Assembly (NCBI RefSeq): GCF_014203795.1 | Contig: NZ_JACHJU010000001.1 | Coordinates: forward strand, 496,001-560,000 | DNA: 64,000 bases | From: Streptosporangium album | GTDB taxonomy: Bacteria > Actinomycetota > Actinomycetes > Streptosporangiales > Streptosporangiaceae | Reading direction: 5' to 3' | Shown here: one piece after another, positions 15,070-23,461 of the stretch | Layout: each line of letters starts with the position of its first letter | How positions within the stretch are numbered: the first letter of the stretch is position 1 | Position numbers and translations under genes: made by a program | The notes under the pieces: model-generated | What the model was told of the DNA's origin: nothing | The model's database searches: none | What the model saw: the letters and a program-made list of their open reading frames with translations, nothing else

Positions 15070-17607
15070 TCAGATGGCGGGCGGGTCGAAGTCGAAGTCG
15101 AGGCGGTCGTCGCGGGCCGCCACGATGACGTCGGGATGGCCCTGGCCGAGCACGCGGTGGTAGCGCTCGAAGGTGTCGGCCCGGAGGGTGTCCGCCTCCT
15201 CGGCATGCCCCTCCGCTCGCAGGTCCTGGACCAGGTTGGTGGCGCAGGCGAGGGTGAGCGGGTGGTCCACTCCGAGGACGTCGCGCAGCCGGAGAAGGGT
15301 GTTCTGGCTCAAGGCGAGCGCGTCGGCGCTCTCCCCGAGGACCGCGAGGTCGCTGGCGAGATTGATGGCGCATGTCAGCGAGTAGTGGTGGTCCACGCCG
15401 AGTGTCCGGTTGAGACCCTCCAGCGATATCCGGTCGAGCTGCCGGGCCTGCTCGGCGTCCCCGTGGACCCGTAGCAGCAGCGCGAGGTTGGTGGCGCACC
15501 CGTAGTTGAAGGGGTGGTCCTCGCCGTACATCGTCGGGTAGCGGGTGGAGGTGTCCCTGAGCAGTTCGAGCGCCTCGCCGGTGCGCCCTCCGGCGCGCAG
15601 CGCGTTGGCCAGGCACAGGGCGGCCGCGAGGGTGTCGGGGTGATCCCGGCCGAAGATGCGTTCCTGCCGCTCGAAGGTGTTCTCCGCGAGCTCGAGCGCC
15701 TCGTCGATCGCGCCGGCCCGGCGCTTGGCGATGGACAGGTCCTTGGCTGCGCGCAGCGTCCAGGGGTGGTCGGCGCCGAGCTCCTGCAGGCCGTATTCCA
15801 GGGCGTCCTCGCCCAGGTCACAGGCCTCGAAGTATTCGCCGCTCAGCCGTACGACGCGGGCGAGGCCGTTGCGGAAGGCGAGGATGTTCTGCTTGCTGGA
15901 GCCTGAGCCGGCCCTGCTCTGCACCATGTAGGTTCTTTCGAGCAGTTGGCGGGTCGCGGTGTAGTCGCCGAGCAGGAGATAGTCGATGCTCAGGTTGTTC
16001 ATCGCGCGCAGCGTCCGCCGGTGGTCCGGCCCGAACACCGCCTCGTGCTGACGCAGGGACTCCTTGTCGTGTTCCAGGGCCGCGGAGAACTCGCCACGTG
16101 CCCGGATGTCGGCGCCATAGCTGTTGGTGAGCAGCAGCGTCTCGGCGTGCTCCGGACCGAGCACCTCCACCATGCGGGCGAGCGTCACGCGGTTGAGGTC
16201 GTAGGCGGCCTGGTACTCGCCGAGCTCGCGCACGATGATGCCGAGATGGCGCTGGGCTGAGAGGACGTACTCGTCGTCGTCGCTGGAATCCTCCCGCCAC
16301 CGGGCGAGGAGGCTCTCGACGAGCACCCGTGCCGACCTGAAGTCGCCCGAGGAGTAGAGGTAGCGCGCCACGTCGAGGACGAAACGGCGGACCTGCGGCT
16401 CCTGGCTCTGGGCGACACGCGCCGGTGTCACGTGGCCGAGCAGCTCGGAGTAGCGGGGCCAGGCCGTGTTGTCGTCGGGCTCGTCGGGCGCCGCGGCGGC
16501 GAGCAGGAGATGCACCTCGTGCCGGAAACTCTGGCTCTCCTGCGCGTTGAGCTCGTCACGGAGAAGCGCCTGGACCAGCCGGTGGACCTGGATGGTGCGG
16601 CTGACGGAGTCGAGCCGGACCAGGGCGTAGCGGCCGAGCTCACGGATGGCCCGGCTGACGAGGATGGGGTTGCCGAGCAGCGCGCCGAGCCGGGAGTCGG
16701 CCTCCGCCTGCTCGGGCAGCGGCGCGAACACGTCCCGGGGGATGGGCTCGGGGCCGAAGAAGGCGCAGCAGCGCAGGAGCTCGACGGCCGCGGGCATCTT
16801 GGAGACGAGCTGCGCCACCGACAGGGACCAGGCGGCGGTCATCGACACCGGGTAGTCCGACGGCTTGCTCTCCGCCAGCAGGAGTGCCGTCTGCTCGTGG
16901 AGCAGCCGCAGGTATTCGTCGACGGACATGCCGGTCTCGGCCTGGAGCGCACCGGCCTGCTCCAGCGCCAGCGGCAGGTCTCCGAGCTCCTCCGCCAGCC
17001 GGTCGGCCTCGTCGCGGCTCACCGCCTTGGACACCCGCTTGCTCAGGAACTCGATGCTCTCCTCGCGGCCGAACACGTCGACGGCGACCGTGTCGACGAC
17101 ACCCTGCCACCGGTGGTTGCGGGAGGTGATCAGGACGTGTCCCGGCCCGCGGGGCACGATCTCGTTGAGGTCTTCCGGCTGGTCGGCGTTGTCGAATATC
17201 AGCAGCCACTTGTCGTACGGCTCGCCTCTGCGCAACGCGTCCAGCACGGCCGCGGCGGCGTCCTCGATACCGGTGGTGGCCGCCGACGGCAGACCGAGGT
17301 AGGGGGCGAGCCCGGCCAGGGAGGAGCGGACCAGCATGGGCTGGTCCGCGGGGACCCACCAGACGAGGTCGTAGGCGGACCGGTAGCGGTAGGCGTACTC
17401 GATGGCGACCTGGGTCTTTCCGACACCGCCCAGCCCGTGGAGGGCGTGCGGGACCACCGCGGTGACCTCGGCGGTGACTCCCTTGCGCAGCTGTTCGAGC
17501 AGATCGTCTCTGCCGGTGAAGTTCTTGTTTCGCTGCGGAACCTTACCCCACACGTCCGGCGACCGCCCCGATGCCCGCGACGTCCCGGAAGAGTGCGAAA
17601 CAGACAC
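15070..17607 (-). CDS. fxsT: FxSxx-COOH system NB-ARC/tetratricopeptide repeat protein (FxsT-like)
   Basis: An 845-residue STAND-type ATPase. The Walker A is GLGGVGKTQ (58-66) and the Walker B lies in KWLLIFDNAD (133-142); the rest of the NB-ARC domain runs to about 330. After about 420 come many 42-residue Kinesin-light-chain/TPR_10-like repeats with recurring motifs such as GPDHRRTLRAMNNLS and GVDHPLTLACATNL. This architecture is the tetratricopeptide partner regularly found in FxSxx-COOH loci; a sensor or signalling role fits STAND biology but is inferred. GTG 17607 follows GGAGG. It is divergent from the precursor gene fxsA across about 230 bp, so both may share regulation. Confidence 0.9.
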   Translation of the reverse strand: MSVSHSSGTSRASGRSPDVWGKVPQRNKNFTGRDDLLEQLRKGVTAEVTAVVPHALHGLGGVGKTQVAIEYAYRYRSAYDLVWWVPADQPMLVRSSLAGLAPYLGLPSAATTGIEDAAAAVLDALRRGEPYDKWLLIFDNADQPEDLNEIVPRGPGHVLITSRNHRWQGVVDTVAVDVFGREESIEFLSKRVSKAVSRDEADRLAEELGDLPLALEQAGALQAETGMSVDEYLRLLHEQTALLLAESKPSDYPVSMTAAWSLSVAQLVSKMPAAVELLRCCAFFGPEPIPRDVFAPLPEQAEADSRLGALLGNPILVSRAIRELGRYALVRLDSVSRTIQVHRLVQALLRDELNAQESQSFRHEVHLLLAAAAPDEPDDNTAWPRYSELLGHVTPARVAQSQEPQVRRFVLDVARYLYSSGDFRSARVLVESLLARWREDSSDDDEYVLSAQRHLGIIVRELGEYQAAYDLNRVTLARMVEVLGPEHAETLLLTNSYGADIRARGEFSAALEHDKESLRQHEAVFGPDHRRTLRAMNNLSIDYLLLGDYTATRQLLERTYMVQSRAGSGSSKQNILAFRNGLARVVRLSGEYFEACDLGEDALEYGLQELGADHPWTLRAAKDLSIAKRRAGAIDEALELAENTFERQERIFGRDHPDTLAAALCLANALRAGGRTGEALELLRDTSTRYPTMYGEDHPFNYGCATNLALLLRVHGDAEQARQLDRISLEGLNRTLGVDHHYSLTCAINLASDLAVLGESADALALSQNTLLRLRDVLGVDHPLTLACATNLVQDLRAEGHAEEADTLRADTFERYHRVLGQGHPDVIVAARDDRLDFDFDPPAI

Positions 17608-17646
17608 GCGATCGCCTCCACTGACCTAGTTCTGCGCTCATCCTAG

Positions 17647-17678
17647 AGCCGGTTTAACCGAACGTTTATAAGCCGGTT
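17647..17678. promoter_or_regulatory. Direct repeat AGCCGGTT in the fxsT promoter region
   Basis: AGCCGGTT occurs at 17647-17654 and 17671-17678, 24 bp apart (about two helical turns). The first copy is part of the palindrome CGGTT-T-AACCG. It lies 40-70 bp upstream of the fxsT start in a relatively A+T-rich stretch. A regulator site is plausible but unproven. Confidence 0.35.
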
Positions 17679-17839
17679 GGACAGAACCTTCTATTCGACT
17701 CGCTTAACTTGAAACACTTTCGTGACAACGGAGGGCGAAAAGAAGTCTCACTCCCCGGGATCATAAGTCACAAAAATCCCTAATAGCTACAAACGTCCTA
17801 GTCCATACGGGGTCGAAGTTGACCTCATAACATGGAAGG

Positions 17840-18043
17840 ATGGAGGCGTCAAGGTGTTTGATGAGCCAGGGAGCCCAGGTGGGTGAGCAAGGTACGGATT
17901 TCGGCACAGACCTCATCGATGTGACCGATATAAGACTGAGCGACCTCGACGGAGTAGAGGAGTCCAGTCTCGCGCTCGCACTGCGCCGGTTGCTTAGCGA
18001 GGAGGACAGCGGCCCGGTCGCCGGATTCACATCGTCAATCTAA
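17840..18043 (+). CDS. fxsA: FxSxx-COOH RiPP precursor peptide (FxsA)
   Basis: A 67-codon gene whose product ends AGFTSSI, exactly the Phe-x-Ser-x-x-COOH terminus that defines the system. The leader contains LIDVTDIRLSDLDGVEESSL and ALRRLLSEED, matching the usual FxsA pattern of an acidic amphipathic leader with an LxDL-type segment and an Ala-Leu-Arg-Arg helix. FxsB is expected to cross-link the Phe and Ser of the tail. ATG 17840 is given; ATG 17861 (behind AAGG) and GTG 17879-17883 are possible starts and do not change the core. It is divergent from fxsT and the first gene of a possible operon with the SIR2 and nSTAND1 genes. Confidence 0.85.
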   Translation: MEASRCLMSQGAQVGEQGTDFGTDLIDVTDIRLSDLDGVEESSLALALRRLLSEEDSGPVAGFTSSI

Positions 18044-18056
18044 CAAGGCTTGACGG

Positions 18057-18120
18057 CACCGCCCTGGATGTGCGAGACAAGGTGTCACAAAGGGACCTTC
18101 CACCAATAACCAGGGCGGTG
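18057..18120 (+). promoter_or_regulatory. Hairpin that encloses the SIR2 gene's ribosome binding site
   Basis: CACCGCCCTGG (18057-18067) is an exact reverse complement of CCAGGGCGGTG (18110-18120). The right arm contains the AGGGCGG that would serve as ribosome binding site for GTG 18123. When the helix forms, the start of the SIR2 gene would be masked. The intervening 42 nt contain a smaller AAGGT/ACCTT pairing. This could be a translational switch or an attenuator between fxsA and the SIR2 gene. Confidence 0.5.
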
Positions 18121-18122
18121 TT

Positions 18123-19004
18123 GTGGACGACGCGGACTGGCGGCGGCTGATCGACCAACTCCGCAGCGGAGACTGCACGCCTTTTCTCGGAGCGGGGGCC
18201 TGTTACGGCACCCTCCCGACCGGCTCTGAACTCAGCAGGAAATGGGCAAACAACTACAAATACCCCTTTCCTGATGACCATGACCTCGCCCGCGTCATGC
18301 AGTACGCGGCGGTGCTGGAAGGCGACCCCGTCTCTCTCAAAGAGCAGATCTGCGAATACCTCCGATCGCACGGACTGCCGGACTTCGCCCATGCCGGCGA
18401 ACCCCACGCGCTTCTGGCCAAGTTCAAGCTGCGTGTCTTCCTCACCACGAACTACGACAACTTCCTGGTGGAGGCGCTGGGGGGCGCGGGCAAAGCAGCC
18501 AGCACCGCGATATGTTCCTGGGCCGACCGCAACCCCCAGGAGACACCGGAGCTTCCGGAGCCCTCGGTCGACGAGCCGCTCGTCTACCACCTCCACGGAA
18601 GCTGGACCGAGCCGTCGTCCCTGGTCCTCATCGAGGACGACTACCTGGAGTATCTGGCCAACGTGGCGGCGGCCCAGGCCTCCGGCAACCGGACGCTGAT
18701 CCCCATTCCCGTCCTGCGCGCGATGACCACCCGCCCCCTCCTGTTCGTGGGTTACAGCCTGCAGGACTGGACGTTCCGCGTGCTCTTCCACGGCCTTCTC
18801 CGCGCCATACCGGCCGTCCGCCTGCGGCGCCATGTGAGCGTGCAGCTGCTCCCACCGGTGAACACGCCGATAGCCGAGGCCGAGGAGCGGGCGAAACAGT
18901 ACCTCGTCCGCTACCTGGACGCGGGATGGCGCATCTCGATCTTCTGGGGCACCGCGGCCCAGTTCTGCGATGAGCTGCGGCGCCGGCTGGGACCGGACGC
19001 ATGA
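18123..19004 (+). CDS. SIR2-like domain protein (predicted NAD-consuming effector)
   Basis: A 293-residue protein of the SIR2_2 type. The NAD-binding glycine loop is FLGAGAC (21-27), the conserved TTNYD at 108-112, and the catalytic-type His lies in YHLHGS (155-160, H158). A further LLFVGYSLQDW block closes the Rossmann fold. Prokaryotic SIR2 proteins of this type in defence loci deplete NAD to stop growth of infected cells; deacetylase activity is the alternative. No zinc-finger cysteine quartet is obvious, favouring the NADase-like group (inference). The stop overlaps the ATG of the nSTAND1 gene by four bases. The likely ribosome binding site is inside a hairpin. Confidence 0.85.
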   Translation: MDDADWRRLIDQLRSGDCTPFLGAGACYGTLPTGSELSRKWANNYKYPFPDDHDLARVMQYAAVLEGDPVSLKEQICEYLRSHGLPDFAHAGEPHALLAKFKLRVFLTTNYDNFLVEALGGAGKAASTAICSWADRNPQETPELPEPSVDEPLVYHLHGSWTEPSSLVLIEDDYLEYLANVAAAQASGNRTLIPIPVLRAMTTRPLLFVGYSLQDWTFRVLFHGLLRAIPAVRLRRHVSVQLLPPVNTPIAEAEERAKQYLVRYLDAGWRISIFWGTAAQFCDELRRRLGPDA

Positions 19005-20980
19005 CGTCCGCGGGGCACGTGCAGAGCGAGACCGGCCAGCCGTACGTGGGGCTGCGCGCCTTCCGGCAGCAGGACAGGGGCCTGTTCTTCGGCCGCGAGC
19101 GAGAGGCGCGGGAGATCGCCACCCTCTGGCAGGCCGACAGGCTGACCGTGATGTACGGCACCTCCGGTGTCGGCAAGACCTCACTCCTGCACGCGGGGGT
19201 CCTGCCGTTCCTCGGCTCCGACCGCGTCGACGCCCTGCCGGTGGGAAGGGTCGCCCCGGACCCGGCTCTCCTGGTCTCCACCGCGCCGGTACGGAGCGTC
19301 TACACCCTCAGCCTGCTGTCCTCCTGGTCAGCCGCACCCCCCGCCGAGCTCGCCGGCCTGACCATCCGCGACTTCCTCGACCGGCGTCCCGCACGCGTCG
19401 ACCGCTACGACGATCCCATCCCGACGCTCATCTCCATCGACCAGGCCGAGGAGATGTTCACCGGCGCCCCGTACCAGGAGTCCGACCTGGAGGAGTTCGT
19501 CGCCCAACTGGCCGACGCCCTTCAGGCCAACGCGGGACTACGCCTGCTGCTGTCGATGCGCCAGGAGTATCTCGCGTCCATCGTGCCCTTCGAACGCGTG
19601 CTGGGCCAGGGCTCCCGCTCCTGGTTCCACCTGCTGCCCTTCCGGCGGGAGACCGCGCTGGAGGCCATCCGGCGGCCGTTGGACGGCACCGCACGCAGGT
19701 TCGGCGACAACGCGGCCGAACTGCTCGTGGACGACCTGCAGACCGTGACGATAGACAACGATCAGGGGGAACGGACCGTACTGAAGGTCAGCGGCGTCGA
19801 ACCGGTGCAGCTCCAGGTGGTCTGCTCCGCGCTGTGGGAGTCGCTGCCGCCGGAGGTCCACGAGATCACCGTCGACCACGTACGGCTGTACGCCAACGTC
19901 GACCGTTTCCTGACGGGCTTCTGCAGGCGGATGCTGAAGGAGGTCGCCGAACGGCACAACGTTCCCGAGGGCAGCATCCGCTCCTGGCTCAAACGCGCCT
20001 TCATCACCGAGCACGGCACCCGCGGCACCGCCTACGAGGGACTCCACCAGACCTCGGGCATGCCGAACGCGGTGGTCCGGGCCCTGGAGGACCGTCACAT
20101 ACTGAAGGCCGAATACCGGGCGGGCGCCCGCTGGTACGAACTGCAGCACGACCGTCTCATCGCCGCCATCCGGCACACCGATCCCGAGACGTCCCTCCAG
20201 GCGGCGCGGACCGCCCTGTCCCGGGCGCAGTGGGCCCACGCGCGGGAGCTGACCGAGGACGCGGTGCGCACGGCGGAGTTCGACGACCTGGGAGTGCGCG
20301 CCGGAGCCGAGGCCATCTTCGGTGACGTCGCGGTCGGCACCGGGGAGCCGGAGACCGCGCGGAGACACTACGACGCGGCGGCCGAGATGTTCGCCGTGCT
20401 GCAGCGGGCCGACGGTGTGGGCCGGGTCCTCGCCGCCAAGGGACGCCTGTCGCTGAAGCTGGGCGACTTCTCCGAGGCGGTGAGCGCGCTCAGCGCCGCC
20501 GTCGCGAGAGTGCCGGGTGACACGTCGGCGCAGACCGATCTCGCGCGGGCTTTCTGGCACGTCGGGCAGCCGCGCGCGGCCCTCATCGTCCTGAACGGCG
20601 CTCTCGCCGTCACGGGCGAGACACTGCTGGACGCTCTGGCCCTTCGCGGGGCGATCCTCGCGGACCTGGACCAGCCCAAGGCCGCGCTCCGCGATCTCGA
20701 CCTCGTCCGCCAGCACCAGCAGCCCGCGACCCTCGCGGCCCGCGCGCTGGCGCTGGCCCTGGCCGGCCGCTTCGACGCCGCCGAGCAGGAGGCGGCCGAC
20801 GCGATCGCGAACGCGGGACACGACGGTCCCGTGCTGCTCCGCGCCGCCCGTGTCCACGTCATCCTCGGCAACGCCGGAGCAGCCGCCGCTCTGGCCGCCC
20901 GGGCGGTCAGAGCGGATGATCCCGCCCTTCCCGAGCATCTGCGGGAGCAGGCCCGTCGTCTGCTTCCGGAGCCGGACTGA
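19001..20980 (+). CDS. nSTAND1 NTPase with TPR-like C terminus
   Basis: A 659-residue STAND NTPase opening PYVGLRAFRQQDRGLFFGRE, the hallmark of the novel-STAND-1 family. Walker A is GTSGVGKTS (53-61) and Walker B TLISIDQAEE (142-151). The winged-helix region follows to about 395. The last 260 residues are Ala-rich helical repeats of TPR type, suited to sensing a ligand or protein. STAND proteins oligomerise on a trigger and activate an effector. Here the translationally coupled upstream SIR2 protein is the obvious effector, the split equivalent of fused SIR2-STAND defence proteins such as Avs5. Its 3' end overlaps the convergent gene at 20907 by 74 bp. Confidence 0.88.
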   Translation: MTSAGHVQSETGQPYVGLRAFRQQDRGLFFGREREAREIATLWQADRLTVMYGTSGVGKTSLLHAGVLPFLGSDRVDALPVGRVAPDPALLVSTAPVRSVYTLSLLSSWSAAPPAELAGLTIRDFLDRRPARVDRYDDPIPTLISIDQAEEMFTGAPYQESDLEEFVAQLADALQANAGLRLLLSMRQEYLASIVPFERVLGQGSRSWFHLLPFRRETALEAIRRPLDGTARRFGDNAAELLVDDLQTVTIDNDQGERTVLKVSGVEPVQLQVVCSALWESLPPEVHEITVDHVRLYANVDRFLTGFCRRMLKEVAERHNVPEGSIRSWLKRAFITEHGTRGTAYEGLHQTSGMPNAVVRALEDRHILKAEYRAGARWYELQHDRLIAAIRHTDPETSLQAARTALSRAQWAHARELTEDAVRTAEFDDLGVRAGAEAIFGDVAVGTGEPETARRHYDAAAEMFAVLQRADGVGRVLAAKGRLSLKLGDFSEAVSALSAAVARVPGDTSAQTDLARAFWHVGQPRAALIVLNGALAVTGETLLDALALRGAILADLDQPKAALRDLDLVRQHQQPATLAARALALALAGRFDAAEQEAADAIANAGHDGPVLLRAARVHVILGNAGAAAALAARAVRADDPALPEHLREQARRLLPEPD

Positions 20981-21737
20981 CGCCCGCCGGCGTGGCCTCC
21001 CGCCAGATGTGGTCGAACTGGCGGACCCAGTAGAAGTACCAGCGCTCATTCAGCGAGCGGCTCAACTCCAGGTGCATTCTCGACGAGGTCGAAGAGTTGT
21101 GGAAACCATGGATTTCGACGATCGCCCGCCCTTTCGGGGTATCCGGGTCGATGAGCACGATACTGAATCCGGGATTGTACGGCAGGAGCCGATACCGGAA
21201 CCGTCCCTCCGTCTCCCACTTGCTCATGAGGTCCAGCCGCTCGATCGCGGTGTCCAGTGCGGCCGGAAGCCTCTGTATAGGGAAATCGACGGAATCATCC
21301 AGCTGCCGGGAGGCCAGCCTCACCGCGGTCTTCTCCGCCGGGTCGAGAATCACCACACGGACCGCCCCTCCGGCGCGGGCCAGCACGACCTTGCGCAGCA
21401 CTTCACAGGTCTGGGCGGAGAGCAGGTTCACCGCGGACGGCGCGAACACCCGGACGTCACGCGCGCCGGCCAGAGCCGACGACAACGGCACGGAGTCGAA
21501 GGCGGACCTGTCTCCCAGAATGCTCGCGGAGGCCTCGTGATGCTCTTCCGGGAGGGTGAGCCGGTAGACCAGAATTCCCACGCCGGAAAGGAGAGCAGCC
21601 CATTTCAGCTGATCCGGGACCACATCTCCGAAGATCGATACAAGGGCGAAGGCGAACACGACGACGGTCACGACATGGGCATCGATGTTCTGCCGGATTC
21701 TCAGGTCCTGGATTAGCCGTCGCAGCCAGACCACCAC
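20907..21737 (-). CDS. Membrane-anchored protein with a possible phospholipase D-like domain
   Basis: A 276-residue protein with two membrane helices near the N terminus (about 21-40 and 44-62). The soluble domain begins SALAGARDVRVFAPSA and continues with VRVVILDPAEKTAVRL, then ends with IVEIHGFHNSSTSSRMHLEL. This layout resembles the phosphatidyltransferase/PLD-like fold found in bacterial conflict effectors, but a complete HxKx4D motif is not visible, so catalysis is doubtful. GTG 21737 (or the next GTG) follows AGGAGG. It overlaps the nSTAND1 gene tail to tail, which hints at a linked history. Function is unproven. Confidence 0.65.
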   Translation of the reverse strand: MVVWLRRLIQDLRIRQNIDAHVVTVVVFAFALVSIFGDVVPDQLKWAALLSGVGILVYRLTLPEEHHEASASILGDRSAFDSVPLSSALAGARDVRVFAPSAVNLLSAQTCEVLRKVVLARAGGAVRVVILDPAEKTAVRLASRQLDDSVDFPIQRLPAALDTAIERLDLMSKWETEGRFRYRLLPYNPGFSIVLIDPDTPKGRAIVEIHGFHNSSTSSRMHLELSRSLNERWYFYWVRQFDHIWREATPAGVSPAPEADDGPAPADAREGRDHPL

Positions 21738-22066
21738 GCCTCCTGTGGGCCTTCTCGCCGCTCACGGCCCATGAGTACATTGTCGACGACGGGAATTCGG
21801 AATGCGCGTCACCAAGGCGATTCCGTTGCTGCGGTCTCTCTGCACCGCATTCGCGGATCTCGGGGCGGCGGAAGGCGACCCGGTGATCTCCGGCGGCCGT
21901 CGGTCGAGTGCGGGAGACCTGTCCGGCCGATGCCGTCGACACAGGTCCGGCACGCGGAGCGGGCATGCCACACCCGTGAGACGTTCTCCGGCGGGTCAGC
22001 CCGCCGGCGGCTGATCACCGGTCGCGGCGCGCCGAGGGGTCCGCCACGGATGGCGGCGGAGCCGCC
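21738..22066. other. Intergenic stretch without a recognisable gene
   Basis: About 330 bases. A short inverted pair CGGAAT/ATTCCG is present at about 21796-21827. Open frames here are Arg/Gly/Pro-rich and resemble no protein family. Nothing more can be supported. Confidence 0.4.
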
Positions 22067-23317
22067 TCAGGGACGGGACGACGAGCCGTTCACCGTCAGG
22101 ACGTGCTCCGGCGTCTCGATGGCGGGGAAGGTCCCCGTGTCGATGATCCCATGCTCGTTGTAGGCCGCCTCTATCAGAGCGTGCGCCTTGGGCTCCAGCT
22201 TCCACAGGGCCCGGTACTCGCGGGCGGTGGCCAGCGTGATGCCGGCCTCATGGGCGATGTCGGTCGCGCGGGGGACGAACCTGCGCTCGATCTGCTTGTC
22301 CCAGTACTCCCGCGCCGAGCGCATCAGAGCCGCGCGCTGAGCCGTGTCGACGACCGGCTGGACGGTCCCCACCAGCTCGACCGCCTCGTCCTCGTCCTCG
22401 TCATAGCCCATGGACCTGGACGCGGGCAGTGCCGGGGAGTGCGACTCCCCGGTCTCGGGGGCCCAGGGAACGGGCGGGCTCAGGTCGATCAGGGCGGAGG
22501 TGTTGTAGAGCGCTCCGATCTGCGACAGCAGCGCCTCCTGGCGGGCCGTGTCGACGGCCAGGCCGGTGTGCTCCACCGCCCGGTCCATCGCCCGGTCCAG
22601 CTTGGTGAGCGCCGTACGCATCCTGCGGTCCGACGCCCCGGCCTCGCGGAGCGCACGGGCACGCTTGGCGGCCAGCGCGACACGGGTGAGCCTCCGGTGG
22701 GTGTCCACCTCGCTCGCGGTGCGGTCGCTGACCTCGGCCAGCCCGACGCGGACCAGCATGCGTTCGGGGGTGATCCGCCAGTTGATGCGGGCGCGCCCGG
22801 TGATGCGATGGCGCTCGATCGCCATGCCACGCTCCCAGAGCCACGCGGCCACCAGCGGAGCCGCGAGCCGGAAAACGGCCTCGGCGAGGCTGCGGGCGTC
22901 CATGCTCGACAGCACCGCGGACAGGCCGGTGAGCGTCCACACCGCGACGCCGTCGATGCCGGCGGAGTAGTTCTCCCTCATGTTGCGGCGGGCCCGCACG
23001 GCGCTGGTGATCACAGCGACTTCGATGAACGCGAAGAGCAGGAGCCTCAGGGGACCGTCGAAGCCGAGCACGTCGCCGGAGAAGCGCCACATGCCCTGGG
23101 CGGACACTCCGGTGGCGATGCTCGCGGCCACGATGGTGAGGATGTCCTCGGCCGGGCGGGGGGCGACGAAACGGTGGAAGAACCGGTTACCGGCGCGGTA
23201 AAGGGCACGGAGGATGAAATAGGCCAAGCCCAGAAGGAGCAGCGCGGTCACGCAGATGATGACCGTTCCGACCGGATGATCCGATGCGAAGGAGGTGATT
23301 TGATCGATGGGGGGCAT
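22067..23317 (-). CDS. Multi-pass membrane protein with long cytoplasmic tail, function unknown
   Basis: A 416-residue protein. Membrane helices are apparent at about 17-39, 60-75, 85-105 and 125-160, and conserved-looking blocks such as ATGVSAQGMWRF recall the DUF2637/SpdB-like integral proteins of actinomycete mobile elements. The second half is helical, with an acidic patch (DEDEDEAVEL, about 325) and a C-terminal segment FVPRATDIAHEAGITLATAR that looks like a helix-turn-helix. I do not recognise a function. ATG 23317 is preceded by no strong ribosome binding site. It could belong to an old integrated plasmid, but no partner transfer genes are present. Confidence 0.6.
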   Translation of the reverse strand: MPPIDQITSFASDHPVGTVIICVTALLLLGLAYFILRALYRAGNRFFHRFVAPRPAEDILTIVAASIATGVSAQGMWRFSGDVLGFDGPLRLLLFAFIEVAVITSAVRARRNMRENYSAGIDGVAVWTLTGLSAVLSSMDARSLAEAVFRLAAPLVAAWLWERGMAIERHRITGRARINWRITPERMLVRVGLAEVSDRTASEVDTHRRLTRVALAAKRARALREAGASDRRMRTALTKLDRAMDRAVEHTGLAVDTARQEALLSQIGALYNTSALIDLSPPVPWAPETGESHSPALPASRSMGYDEDEDEAVELVGTVQPVVDTAQRAALMRSAREYWDKQIERRFVPRATDIAHEAGITLATAREYRALWKLEPKAHALIEAAYNEHGIIDTGTFPAIETPEHVLTVNGSSSRP

Positions 23318-23461
23318 CAGTCACTGTCCGTCATTCTCGATGTCCGACAGGATATGGACGCGATCATTCCAGAATGTTGGCACTTTGTTCGCGGAACGGG
23401 GAGGCACCCCTGTGACGGAAGGGAATCCGTGGACCGGTCCGCGAAGACCGGACCGGCGATC

